Shown: in pieces, positions 1 to 13,000 of the stretch
Numbering within the stretch: position 1 is the stretch's first letter
Layout: each line of letters begins with the position of its first letter
NCBI RefSeq assembly: GCF_021730395.1
Contig: NC_069370.1
Span: forward strand, 66,853,501 to 66,917,500
DNA: 64,000 bases
Source of the DNA: Mercenaria mercenaria
Lineage: Eukaryota > Mollusca > Bivalvia > Venerida > Veneridae
Direction: 5' to 3'
Notes under the pieces: model-generated
What the model was told of the DNA's origin: nothing
Seen by the model: only the letters and a program-made list of their open reading frames with translations
Database searches by the model: none
Position numbers and translations under genes: made by a program

Positions 1-2387
1 CTCAGTATCAGTTCATATTTTCAGGCCGAGTATTTTTGTCTTGAAAATTGCACTAAAGCCTTAACAGCTGGTCAAATTATCATCAACATAAGAAGCATAT
101 GATGATATATAGTACATATGCACTTGTAAAATATTTGAGTCTCGTTTAGACCGAAAATTTACCCCAAAATATTGAAATTTTATGTGCAGTAGAACTCCAA
201 TATAAAAAATATTACAAAGACAAAATTTAGTTAATTTCATAGTACAATATGTATACTGCAAACTCCTACGGATTTTTGTCGAAATTGTTCCTGGTTATTG
301 CATTAGACACAAAAAGACAACCCCATGTAAATTTAATTTAAAATGTTGTTTGTACATGCATTACTGATCACAGGTAGCCAGGTAAACCTATACATAATCC
401 TATAATATCACCTGTTTATATACATGTAAATTATGTGTGAACAGATAACACAAATTGGATAAATTGATGGTGTTGGGATTTTTGTGTATAATTCAGTAAT
501 CAGGTAAAATTTCAAAATAATTTCTGAAGACTTTATTCTTCATGATCTGCTTTACAATTGGCTGTAATTATCTTTGAAATGTATTAAATATATATTGAGT
601 CTGACTGCAGATAAAATAGCAAAATTTTGTCATAGAAAAATATCGAATAAAGGCATAATACAGGTAGTGAAATGCACATCCTTCTACTTGCATATGTTCA
701 CATAGATATTTAAAATATAATTATGACAAATTTATTGACTTTATTGTTACCACTTAGTCATCTTTTATTTTTATAAAAATTTGCATATAAAATTTTGAGT
801 CAAATGGCTGCCACTGTAGGCGATGCCTTAAGAATAGAAACATAACATATTGTTTGAGCCTTTTTCTTGATTTTATCAACTTCCTTTTTAATATAAAATT
901 ATTTGAAAAGCTTTACAATATAATTTCTAGCTTCATATTTGCAATTGATAGATATCGCGACATTGCACAACTATTAGAAATATAACTTAAAGGCAAGTTT
1001 TAAAACTGTGTTTAGCTTCTGAATTTATTCGCTTCCAGTCCATTTTTGTTGCACAACCAAGACAGACACAAAGTAGAAGGTAAGAATTAGCTGACATTTC
1101 TGAGACAGTCGAAATAAAAACTTTTCCGATCAATGTGACAAATTATTAGAGGACGTTACCACAAAAAGCAGTAAATTTACAACTGCATTTCAACGCCTTC
1201 TTGTCTTAAGTTCCATCACGACCACTTATTGTTGTGCAAGGAATTGTATTCAGATATCATTACCTGCATAAATAAGGGTAATATTGTAACAATTCGAACA
1301 ATTGGGACTTACCATTTTCATGTTTTATAAAATAAGTCATCGATCTTGGATGTGCTTTGAACTGTTTTAGAGATATTTCCTTGCAAGCTGACAGTAACGA
1401 AACACATAATTGTACACATATGTGTTGATCTGCATAATATTACAGACCAAACTCATATTATACATCTCCATGTTCGTTTTAATCTTATCCGAACTCTGTT
1501 TACATTTACCGAGAGACATCCGTTTCGGCTTGTGCACATTTAATCCAGATTTTGTAACATTTTCCTACATGTGAATCACTATAGACTTTGCACAATTAAT
1601 TTACAGTATTTAATTGTTTAAGACAAGTGTCATCCTTTTATTCAATCCTATTTTTGTGTAAATCACAGTATTTTCATGATAACTCACTGAATTTGTCTCA
1701 TTTCCTGACAGGATATGCATCCTTATTCGCATTGCATTGTAGGACTATTTACCGTTACTAAGCAACATAAATTATCGTTGTCATCTTCATAGATGTTTAA
1801 ATCACTTAAACATGTTAGAGTTAATCTAGTGTTGTATATTTTGATGTTATTTTCATATAAACATTTCATAAAGTCGCCATTTTTATGATACGGCAGTATT
1901 CAGCATAGAGTTTAACGTTTTAAATCACTGTGACCATTTGATACAACATTTAGTAACGTTTCTACAAGTTTTATTTGCACAGTTGTATTTACATATTCAT
2001 TATACTTATTTAAAGTAATGACAATTAATGGATTTGCCTAAAGTACTGAGAATATAGCGACTATATTTTTATAGAAGGAATTTCTGTTGCTGAACAGTGT
2101 CTTTGTATCCGCATCAATATTTACAAGTTATGGAACGCCAGATCAGTCATAAGTAGATTAATCTTAAAGGAGATGTATACTGAATCTTGCATTTTTAGTA
2201 CCTTAAGAGAGTGCAGTATTGTTTTGTAAAACATTTTAAAGTTCGTTGTAATTTGCTTCGCTACCTGTAAACTATGGAAAGCCGGAACAGTCATAATCTT
2301 AATTTGATAAGTTTGTGCTTATATTGACAGAATTTAACCATCAATAGATGAATACGTTTATTATCAAGATGAATTTGTGATTACATT
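1..2387. other. AT-rich non-coding stretch, left edge
   Basis: I see no convincing exon here. Open frames are short and carry no recognisable domain. By position this lies downstream of tetraspanin exon 5 on the minus strand. It is therefore either a long intron of that gene, whose remaining exons lie beyond the left edge, or sequence beyond a broken gene. A possible short plus-strand exon around 1,038-1,080, with an AG before it and a GTAAG after it, has no other support. Confidence 0.4.
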
Positions 2388-2640
2388 TGTTATCAGTGAG
2401 ATGCTTTTGTTTAATGTGTTGACTTCACCTGTGTTTTCCAGAGTATGATATATTTTCATTAATAAACTTCATTAACTGTTATCCTGAGTCTTATAGTCCC
2501 TCTGGTTTAGTTAGTTTTACGGTACACTGAATCAGCCTGGCTATACCCTATTTGCCCTTTCGACTACTTGAGTAAAGTTTACCCAGAGTTCTACAGTACG
2601 CCCAGCCTACCCATCTCCGCAACACCCCTGAGTCGTAACA
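2388..2640 (-). mobile_element. candidate solo LTR of a retrovirus-like (Ty3/Gypsy-type) element
   Basis: A 253-bp block of higher GC than its surroundings. Read on the minus strand it starts TGTTACGACTCAGG and ends TGATAACA, giving the TG...CA ends with a short TGTTA/TAACA inversion usual for LTRs. The flanking pentamers, acatt and atatt, match at four of five positions, as expected of a somewhat aged target duplication. There is no internal region beside it, so if the reading is right it is a solo LTR fossil. The family assignment rests on terminal style only. Confidence 0.35.
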
Positions 2641-2780
2641 ATATTGTACTTATTTTTACGGTAACGGTCACCCATACTTAGTTTTCCTTTATATAACAAA
2701 ATCAGCTCAATGTCCATTTCAATTTCATGTCCTTAGTGTTTCATTATATATAGTTAAATCAATATTTGTGAAAGACTTAC

Positions 2781-5700
2781 TTCTTGTTGCACCCAGTTCC
2801 AGCCCAAAGCCGACACACTTTTTCCTTGTATGCCGTCATAGTCACTCATAGTGTCCTTCATGTTGGTCTTCATCCGATCTTTTATCTTCAATAATAAAAC
2901 AGAATTATATTGTACTCGTGTTAGTTATAAAACGTCGTGTTCCTCTAAAAATAGTTGACTTCGTTTTCCTCTTGATGGATATAGCTAATCAATGTGTACG
3001 GAAATAGACCTAATGTAATATTATAAAATACAGTCATATTCCAAATGTGAGCAATGTTATATACAATATTGCTGAAAAAGACATAACTAGTATTTATAGT
3101 AAGCAATTTTGAGTGCAGCTTAAGGTGCTAGATAAAAACCTGTAAACGGGGCTTACAACCAGAACTACATGTCAAATAAGAGGAAAAACTCACCTCAAGT
3201 ACAGATATCTCAATAGTTATTTACATACAACAACATGCATCTGTTTCACAAGTATTTGAATACTGATCGATAAACATGTGTGTATTAAAGTTGATATTGT
3301 AAGCTTCAGAATTCATCACCCAAAAGAACGATTTGTATTTTAATCTATAGAAAAACAAACTGAACTGACAATCTTGGGTGGTACATGTACAAAGTATGTA
3401 TATGTGCGGCCAATCTAGACGTACCGTATCTGGAGCTCCAAACACCAAAATGACAATAACAACTTGACCCGCAAGCAAAGCTATCACTATTATTGAATAC
3501 TGAAACAATAAACAAAATACAAGATACTTAATTGTTATACATGAAAATAATATATTGTTAGTGTGCATTGCATTATTAAATATAGATATATCTGGATCAG
3601 TGTACTAGAAATCGTAGTTCTTGAATTAATTGCAAGATGACGTATCAAAAACATTCCATAATTTATAAAGAAACATCAACATTACCAAGAAACGAGAACG
3701 TGTGCTTTTATTAATTATCAAATACTAGTTTATACCCTACTTAGATTTATAACTGTAAATGGCATGCCTATTTCTGCTTTGCTTTCAATTTTGAGCAAGA
3801 TATGATGCCCTTAATTAAGCGGAAATAAATATCATAAAACATGTAAATGTATTCCAACACTGAAAAAACGTTAGTTTTATAAAATGAGATGCAGCCTACC
3901 ACCAGCATGACTGTTGTGAATGAACAACATGCCCCGAAACACCCCAGGAAGGATATCGCAAGAAGGACCACGCCCAACGATATCATTATATAACATAATG
4001 TTCCCACTAGGGACCCGAACTCAAAATTGTCCGTGTTGAAACTGGCATCTCCTAAGAAAATAATGAAATATAACGATGTGAAATAGTCACTAATGATGAA
4101 AAATACACCATTTAATTGTTTTGTTGTTTTTTTTTTATAAGTTTTGAAATGAATAGTTTGTTATTGTTACTGTTATTGTTTTTGTAAATTTTCTATAGAG
4201 TAAACATTTCACGAAAAACGATAGGCGATCTTAGTCGTGGAATATATCTCTGCAGAACTCGTATAAATATAAATATCGGTACGCATATATTACAGTATTT
4301 ATTTTGTGTATGTTTTACCAATTAAGAACATGTTTTATTGAATTAATACATTTTGAATATTTGCATTGATAGGGGCATTTATGTCCTTTTTTTTAAAGAA
4401 AAGATATTCATGTCATGCTGATTGCCAAATGGTGTATGCAAAATACTTAATGCTAATGTCGGACGCTTTATGTCAAGTATCGCCTATAAAATAGTTATAT
4501 ACCCTACTTTTTCAACCAATCGCATGCATTTCATAAAGAATTTATAAATTGTATGGTATCTGTTAATTAAAGAGAGCTTTTAAGAGGCAATCTATTTATG
4601 GTTGCACCAAAAAGAAGTCAAGGCGCGGAGTGATTTTTTCCTCATAAAGAAACAACGGTCAGTCACTCCTTATTCGTTTCTTTCTAAAGAAGATTTATTT
4701 CCATAGTCTCTTTCTAATACATAATAGTATCACGACTGGTATACAAAAACATGGAGTCAAATCCGACTGATATAACCTTGTAATATTATATGTTTTCAAA
4801 TGATTGAACGTTTTATTTATCGGTTCATTAACTCATAAAATTAAGCAATTTGACCATAAGCAGCACCTATCGTTTCGCAACTGGTATTAAATATTTGACA
4901 TTTAGCATAGTGATGTGTTTTATTGAATTAACATATTTAGCACGATATATTCGATAGATATTATGAGCATTCAGCATATCGGCAATTATCAAGGCGTGTA
5001 TCTTATGGACCTAAATGCACATGTAGAGGACAAAGTTCCCTCGCTTATTACCGTATGCACTCTGTACTTTAGTCTCTATTTCGTCCAGAATAGCACTCAC
5101 TCTAGGTCGTAGCCAGTCATGTGCAAACCGAATCACAAATCCAGCCACAATCAGCGCCAATGAAGCAAGCTACAAAGGAAAATCCGGAACTGTGTTTTAC
5201 ATTATACGTTTTAAAACTGAGCATTGACATTAACTGTAAAAAGTGATTTTAGACGTTCATTATAACTGAATTCATATAGCTGCAATATAACGTTCTCAAA
5301 AGGCCACACGGGTATAAATACACTTTGACTCAAAAATATGTAAAAGTATTAATTATTCCATGTTAACTTGGCAAGTCTTCCACCACTCACTTTTCATTTT
5401 GACAAATTATCTGCACATTGTGTTTTCATTACTGTCGTTTCTAAGAGGTAACTGTTGATCACAGCTTTTTTCCTCGATGCAAGATATTAGTCTGCCAATA
5501 TCTGAGGAAAATGTGACTTATGATGGCATTTTTGTTAATGCTCGGATATTATTATAAAAGTGTTCCTTAGGATCAAACATTAAATTTAAAAGGGGCTGTC
5601 ACCTCATGGGGTTCCTCATTACAGAATAATGGGGTCAAAGGTCAAATGAGTGCATTTACAGATAAACTATACCGCTGTTCACTCGTTTTATTTTCATAAA

Positions 5701-8700
5701 ACATCTAAATTGGTTTAAATATTGTTTTTCGACGCTCTTTAGTATTTTGTAAATAAAACTGATGATAATATTAAAAATATATATACATAATATAAATATA
5801 TATTATATAGAATAATATATATCTAGGAAAAGTGGCATACGATGGCAAAGTGTGTTATGCTTGACATGTTTGCCAATCTATATTATGTAGATCAACTGCA
5901 AAAATATTTTTGGTACTGTCGTATCCAAGGGTTATTTTAATGTAATTTCAAGGTCACAGACAAGTCAGGATCAAAAATGAACTTTTGAAAATGACTTCTA
6001 AGGTACTAAAGGAAGCAAAATAGTGCATTTATTAATAATAAACTCAACAACTTTTCTAACTCCACACCTGTTTTTTTCTTTTGTCGCCAAATTTTGACAG
6101 ATTTGAATGATGTTCTACACAATGTTTAATGATTATTTTATTATAATAAAACATAAAAACGATCATAGCCTGAATTATGTTCATTTAACCGTAAGGGTAA
6201 CAATAAGGTAACCCTTAAATTAAAAGTCACATAATTAGTAAATTCGTCACAGCAGAAATTCAAAGTATCATATTCTGAATGTTCAACAATGTTTAGTTGA
6301 AATAGAACAACTGTCAATATTTTCAATATGAACATGTTAATTTTATATCAGGTTTGTGATGTCATTAATGACACCAGTTAATGACAAAATTGTTTAATAC
6401 TGCAGATGGCAGTATTTTCCGCACAGAGACCAGCACCAAGTTGCATCCATTCTGTGACGTTTTATTTTTAGGCTACCTTATTTGAACTGTCATATGGCTC
6501 AATGAATGTACGCACAGTTGATATCGCTGTTACGTTTATTTAACTGAACTGGTCATTAAACAATGTGTCCAATTTTCATTCAAATCTGTCAAAATTTGGC
6601 AAAGATAAAAACAAAAGTCAGGTAGCAATAAAATTTGAATTTAAGCTTTGAACTGACTATCAAAAGATTATTTACATACTGTACACCTTTTGATAAATGT
6701 GTGCGAAAGGAAAAATGTGGTTGGTTTTGAGGAGGAAGGATACAACGAAAATGAATTACATATAAATATATATAAAAAATTCTCACATAAACAGTTAAAA
6801 TCACTTTACTGTCATGAATACAACCAAGTATTTTAGCTCAATAAGGAGAGCGCAGGTCTAAAGATCGCGGGGTCGTAAGTTTGATCCCAAGGAGAGGTGT
6901 ATGTTCTCCATGATAATTTGATAATAGACATTGTAAGGAGTAATTTCGTCCTCCACTTCTGAATCATATGGAAAAGTTGGCAGTTACTTGCGGGGAAAAG
7001 GCTAATACTTGTAGAGACTCCAGAAACACTGATTAGGTTAATTGACCGCCGTTACATGATTGAGATACTGTTGAAAGTAACATTTACATATATGGAATGC
7101 TTCTCCAGCTTCTAAAGTAATCATTTCAATACTGGTGATAATTCATTATATGATATATATTTATGTTAATTTGTCCACGCGGTGATTGTTAAATAGGACC
7201 ATTTTAGAGGAATAACGGAAATATAGGTCACAATACACAGAACATGTACGGTAATAAATAAAACAGAACAGATCTGTAGGAATTCAACTAGTTACTCTAT
7301 ACACCATGTCTTTGATTTGCTGTAATTTGTTTCCTTTTTTACTAACGGTCAGACATTTATCATCATATTTTATGTATTTGTAATTTAATAAAGTAGAACA
7401 TTTCAAGAACTATCAACGAAGCTCTTAATGCGATATTTGCATTATTTTATTCTAAAAATTCAGCACGCTATTTCTTTTTCGAATCTTATAATTTTTGGCT
7501 TTGCTTCCACACTCTCACTTCCTGTTCAAAACAACAGTTGAAAACGAATCAGATCATAACAATTTGCACTTCTGACACTTGGTTTCAGACAGGATGTCTT
7601 TGATTACATTGTGAAAAGAAAGCTAGTATCTTGACACTGAAACATTAGTCATTCATATGTTTTACAAATTAAAATGTAAAAATAAAGATATAGAAACATC
7701 AGAAAGGTTGCTTTAGATCTATTATAATAGTAACATTAAGGCAGATTCAGTGAAATATTGAAAATATACCTTTCGATATCTTCATGATTACTGACAGATG
7801 ATGGTTCAGCTAATCAAAATGATTAATTATGGCCGTTCGATAGTACCTTAGAGATATACAATGTGTAAAAATAACTTTCTTCATGATGAGAAGACTGAGC
7901 ACGAAGAAGAGATTTGAAATTCAAAACGATGGATTTATAATAAACAAATACTGTCGATTGAATATGTCAGGCTAAGACGTCTATAGCTTGTGCTCACATT
8001 TGTTTCATTCTATAACATCAGATTCCTTTGTGATACATTGGGTTCTATCACCAACCAAATACTCGGAAATCTAAAGGCGTTGTAACAGGCAAACAAACAT
8101 GCTTACCCCTATATTCACAGTCATAAAGATAATACTAATAATATTCGATATACTTTCAAATTCACTGACAATTATTAAGCCTTTTTGAGTGTGACGTTGA
8201 TAGAACCAACATAAACAAACACTGGTAGTTACAAAATTGTAGATATTGAAAACACTTGAAGAGCGGTTACCAGTCCTTATAATAGCCTAATGTTAATGTG
8301 CAAAGAAATATTTTTTAGCTGATTCAAAAATATGATGAGTACCATTTTCATGCTAATGAAATGAAAATAAAAACAACATAACATTTGCGGTTATATTCAA
8401 CCTTTGATATCGCTTACTTTTTGTACATAGATGGTATTTCTAAACGCCCACGCATTCCTGAAATTACTACAGCACATGCGTAAACCACTGGAACAGATTT
8501 TTAATTGACAGGGTAGACCATTTTAGGTAATGCTTGAGAGAATTTGCACATTTCATCTCACAAACAGACTTAATCAAACTGAGTTTGCTATTTTAGGTCC
8601 TTGAGTTCTATGCTTCCGAAAGAATCTTTAGATCTGTCAATAGTTATTACAGTCAAACTATGTTCGCTAGTGCTCGAAGGGACAAGCAAAATGTGTTCGA

Positions 8701-9494
8701 GATATCAGTAGTACAAGCCAACATGAAGTACACATTATATAGACCCGACAATGAGTTCGAGCCAAGAGTAGTACGCGAATAATCCTAATTCGAGCAAACG
8801 AAGTTTAACTGTACCAGTCTTATAATACGCGCCATAGAATTTTTCTACCTGTACTGTTCATACAGACAATCATATAGGCAATCAAATAGCCTTTTTAAAA
8901 AGTGTTAGCCTGAAAATGGAAGTTTTAGAATATCAAACATGAAAAAGATAGCTTTTATAAATGAACAAAATATCAGAGCGTACGAAAAATTAAGCTCATT
9001 CTATAGAAATAACTCTAGTCGTTTTGAATTTTGCCAGTCTCAAATGCAATAAATCTACACGAAGTAATTTATTTACTTCTAAAATTCATAATTATCACCG
9101 AAAAATTACAAGTTTATATTAAAAGGTAGCAAAAAATGGCGAAAATCTGACGTTTATAACAAATATGCACTTATTGACCTTTGACCTTGTGCTGTGACCT
9201 TACTATGACCCTTAGAAGGCGACAGCCCCCCTGAAACTTTTCCAATTTTTATAAAGTTAACAATGAACATGGCTGTCGGGCATTAACAAAAAATGCCATC
9301 AAAGGCAATTTCTAGGCCACTTTTTTGGATATATAGGCAGACTATATTGAAAAACGCATTAAAAGAAAAGAAAACAATGATCTTATTCGAAATAGAAAGT
9401 AACATATCATTGGTAAAATAAGAAAAAGACATACCATAAAAAAGATGTTAATGACAACAAGAACTATCCTTCCGGCAAACGTCAGCAATCCCAT
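2781..9494 (-). CDS. tetraspanin (partial; exons 1-5 of a longer gene)
   Basis: Four-pass membrane organiser of the tetraspanin family. I find five exons with GT-AG borders and matching phases: 9494-9435, 5169-5052, 4051-3900, 3499-3425 and 2885-2781, together 170 codons. Exon 1 starts MGLLTFAGRIVLVVINIFFM and, with exon 2 (LASLALIVAGFVIRF), forms TM1. Exon 3 carries the short extracellular loop and TM2, with the family's cysteine/glycine patch FLGCFGACCS. Exon 4 is TM3 (YSIIVIALLAGQVVIVILVF). Exon 5 starts the large extracellular loop and ends GWNWVQQE, just where the CCG motif should follow. The CCG exon, the remaining loop and TM4 are not recognisable in 1-2780 and probably lie past the left edge. 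Intron 1 is about 4.3 kb and filled with repeats. The start is the only ATG in frame before TM1. The subfamily cannot be assigned. Confidence 0.85.
5500..5650 (+). repeat. diverged dispersed repeat, inverted relative to 9170-9320
   Basis: The segment around 'gatggcatttttgttaatgc' and the following 'ggggctgtcacct' reappears in reverse complement near 9,180-9,310, with a similar order and spacing of blocks. Both copies lie in introns of the tetraspanin gene. They look like two old insertions of one dispersed repeat. Borders are approximate. Confidence 0.4.
6063..6627. mobile_element. MITE-like element with ~70-bp inverted ends
   Basis: The left end, about 6,063-6,135, contains 'caaattttgacagatttgaa' and then 'acaatgtttaatga'. 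The right end, about 6,556-6,627, contains the same blocks in reverse complement and in mirrored order. The interior is AT-rich and non-coding. This is the structure of a short non-autonomous DNA element in the tetraspanin intron. I could not settle the exact ends or the target duplication. Confidence 0.55.
6830..7085 (+). mobile_element. tRNA-derived SINE, family 1 (diverged copy)
   Basis: A tRNA-like head (A-box-like 'tagctcaataaggagagcg', B-box-like 'ggtcgtaagtttgatccc') is followed by a conserved body: 'gtatgttctccatgataatt', 'cgtcctccacttctgaatca' and 'ttgaccgccgttacatgatt'. The same body occurs at 17,024-17,311, 38,832-39,016 and 53,267-53,524. This copy is the most diverged and its tail is poorly kept. 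Confidence 0.75.
9170..9320 (-). repeat. diverged dispersed repeat (partner of 5500-5650)
   Basis: Inverted counterpart of the block near 5,500-5,650; it includes 'gcattaacaaaaaatgccatc' in mirrored form and the phrase 'gacctttgaccttgtgctgt'. It lies just downstream of tetraspanin exon 1, inside intron 1. Confidence 0.4.
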
Positions 9495-9840
9495 GATGCT
9501 TCACACAAAATGACTAAAAATGATCTTTTAGAATATCCTTTTCTTCCTAATATATATCTTCTGTTTTGTTTAACTGTACTCGATCTAACACGTTATCTGT
9601 AAATATCAATAGTTGCAAACTATTTAAGTATCTCTCACTGGCGTCTAGTGAAATGTGCAAGGTGATATTTTCTTTATGTATATCAGACACATAATGGAGA
9701 AAATTTGTTTATTTCTGTGCAAGATCGAAATATCTTTCACGTAGTCACGCCAGATGCAGTACTAGCCAAATATTAGATCTGGTGTGCACGGGTGAAACAT
9801 ATTTTCTGTTCTACAATGTACATGGAAACAAAAGTTTATT

Positions 9841-10076
9841 TGAGCCGCACCATGAGAAAACCAACATAGTGCGTTTGCGACTAGCATGGATCCAGCCCAG
9901 CCTGCACATCCTCGCAGTCTGGTCAGGATCCATGCTGTTCGCTTTCAAAGCTTATTGCAGTTAGAGAAACCGTTAGCGAACAGCATGGATCCTGACCAGA
10001 CTGCGCGATGTGCAGGCTTGTCTGGATCCATGCTGGTCGCAAACGCACTATGTTGATTTTCTCATGACGCGGCTCA
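9841..10076. mobile_element. foldback MITE, copy 1
   Basis: A 236-bp near-perfect palindrome beginning TGAGCCGC and ending GCGGCTCA. The inner arms carry 'agcatggatcc' and 'ggatccatgctgttcgct' as mirrored blocks. Other copies lie at 31,839-32,075 and 59,501-59,737. Short open frames across it are by-products of the palindrome. Confidence 0.9.
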
Positions 10077-10079
10077 TTT

Positions 10080-13000
10080 TCATTTCATGTTTTTACAATG
10101 GATTTATCTAAATTACTGTATACCCATTTTGTAGTTCTGTACCATTGACATTGCGCGGAAACTACCAGAGAAATAGGCTCCATTGTTACTTATCAAATAA
10201 TCAAGGCTTTCGCGTGGTTTATTTTTGATTTACCACCGTGACGGTTCAAATTAAAGACGTGTAGGAATCGTACCACGAGGTGGTTTAATATACAAACATC
10301 TCATGGATGAACCATGGTAAATTAGCCGACGATAAAGTACAAGACATTTTTTTTTTTTTTACTATTTTTTTCAATGAGATATTATGAGAAGAATTAGACT
10401 AGAGTTAATTTTTTCAAGTTGTTATGAACCGTACGTCATGTGACGCTTTGACAACATAACATTTGTCATATTTTTCTTTCACCGGTCTGTATATTAACCG
10501 CTGTCTATCGCAGTTATTGCTTTCTCTTCGCTACGCTCCGTTTCTGCAAATGTTTATTTCATTAGGTCAATAATCGATACATCATACTTCCGCGACAAAT
10601 CAAACATATTGACCTCACTAAAGGAAAATACTTGTGTAGGACTCTTTGCTAATATACTCTGTGTAACAGTGTCTTGTAACATAAAGACATCAATGACATT
10701 TTGACGCTTTCAGTAGTTGATGAAAATACATTTCCTTTAAAACTTGGATGTATATAACTTCTTACAACAACATGATAATATATACTCATATGTAGTAGTA
10801 GATCTATGTAAATTAAAAAATCTCTACATCTCGTAGAACTATTTTCATTTTGTTCACATTCACATGGACATTGTGACGCTTTTCGATAGTGGTAAAAACG
10901 CTAAAATGATATGAAATAAAGAGAAAATATTCAATAAAGAGGGCATATACATTTTACGTGGCTTCGTCGATCATGAAAATATCGCATTAGGAGTATTTCC
11001 ATATTACCGTGTAAAACAATCCTACGTTTTATCAAACAACACAAGCGATATTACCTAAAACATATACCTGTTGCCAAAATCTTCCAATTACTTACTAACC
11101 GTGTAACCTGATGGATGTATTGACGTCAAAATTATTTAATTAAACACTTGAAAATTACTCTATTTGGTGATTCTCCTTTTGAACGGCGTATCATTAAATT
11201 CCATTTATGAAAATAGCACACAATTTCGTACTTAGACCTGTCTAAGGTCCGATCCTACTTTTAAACTATTGACTAAAACAGAGATATGGAATACAGCGGG
11301 TAATAAAAGGGCAAATAATATTGACTGCTGTTCTTTTGTATTTACATGATGAATTAAATATTTAAAGATATGCTGTTTGAAGTGTTTTCTTATTCCCTTT
11401 TTATCGACCCAACTTTGTCATTTGATTGTATACATGATAAATGACCAGGGTTAAATTGACTACTCGGTTACTTTATACATTTAAGGGATACTTTTTGATA
11501 GATCAAATTCAAAGTTTTACAAATCTCTCTAATCACAATTTAATTTAGTTTATTAATAAAAATATACTTTTACGTCTACACTGTAGTTTAGTCACTGTTA
11601 ACCTTAAAAGACATTTTACTATAGAATTCAAAATATCTTACCTTTGTACCCGTTTTTTGTACTAAATACTCTCAAATTTATCAATATACCCGCTCAGTGA
11701 ATATAATACAAAAAATATATATCATATTCTTGTATTTTAAATTTCAAGAACACTCGCTTAAATAAAAAAATCTATCGTCATTAAAATATAAACTCCAAGT
11801 CCGTGTATAAAAATGATCCTAATTTTAGAAATTTCGAAATACTTTTTTATCTTTCAATAGGTAAACCACAATAAATCGTCCTTCACTTAAATCGAAAATA
11901 ATTGCCAGTACAAATATAACCTGATGGTAGAAAGCGATATGTTTAAACACTAGAAAATATTTTAAGCATACTTAAATGTAGTGCGTTTCATTATGTCCTT
12001 ATTTAGGCCATTCACAGATATATTCGTCATTTAAAATTGTCGAAACATTGGCAGTTAAATGACAATTAAGCACTACTACGTCAGGGAATATTTTCGGAGA
12101 CGGTAGTAAGCACCAACGCACGCACAAAACATTTTACTTGAATTAATAGTAATATTTCCGTACTACTTTCCACCGGCTAAATATAAGAAAAAAATCCTCT
12201 TGCAGTATTTGTATTTCCCATAAAAATAAATTACATAGTAAATATGATATTTCACATGTTTCTGATTCGTGCTTCTTCCAAATCGACCATTTAATCCGGC
12301 GGCTGATAAAACCATTATGTAAGTCAGATAATAAGTGTCTACGTCCCTGTTAAAGGTTAGACAGTAATGGAAGTTAGATAATAAAACTAATTTATATACA
12401 TTGCCATTAAGAATTTGATCGCAAGGCCTGTCGACAACATTCATCTCAGATTTTCCGTTCTTCAAAATCCAGTTGCAACAACAAATAAATTGCAAGAACA
12501 ATAGAAATTAAATAATTTCCACTAAGCAATCATTTGTGACAGCAATAAACAGTATTTTAGTGCATTTCTAACTTCATTTATTTCAATACGTTTCGTAAAT
12601 TTATAGGTAAAATACTAGTTTTTTTACCTACACACGTAATAAGTGAGATGTATATTTTGAGTCCAAATATGTCGTTTAAGTACAATATAATCCATACTTG
12701 TTAAAACAAACTAGTTTCCTTTGATTTTTAGTATGTATATGTTATCCATTCTACCACTTTTAGAACTAATTTGTTAAGCATTGTCCTATTTTGAAATATT
12801 TTAATCAATATATCCAAATTTCATTAAGGAACATAAAACTTTCATATATTTAAATCAAATACATGTTTACCTCTCACAACTATAAATAATATATCTAGAC
12901 GAACGTGAACAAAAAATTATATCTTTTTTACAAAAGGTTATATTTTCATCTATCATTTATATTAACTTTAAAAAAAACATACAGTGTAAGTTAAATACTT

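Noticed and set aside
2608-2632. A minus-strand 'CAG|GGG TGT TGC GGA GAT GG|GTAGGC' that would supply the tetraspanin CCG motif as a 17-nt micro-exon in the right phase.
   Set aside because: It lies within the candidate LTR terminus and would have to be a 17-nt exon; reading on hits TAG at once. Coincidence is more likely, though a transcript check would settle it.
9782-9964. Open frames over the foldback MITEs, here and at 31,684 and 59,438.
   Set aside because: The translation ('EPRHEKTNIVALRPAW'-type) only mirrors the palindromic repeat and is found wherever the MITE occurs.
12163-12501. 112-codon minus-strand open frame in the gene desert.
   Set aside because: No domain, no splice context and AT-driven composition; frames of this length are expected by chance in a window this size.
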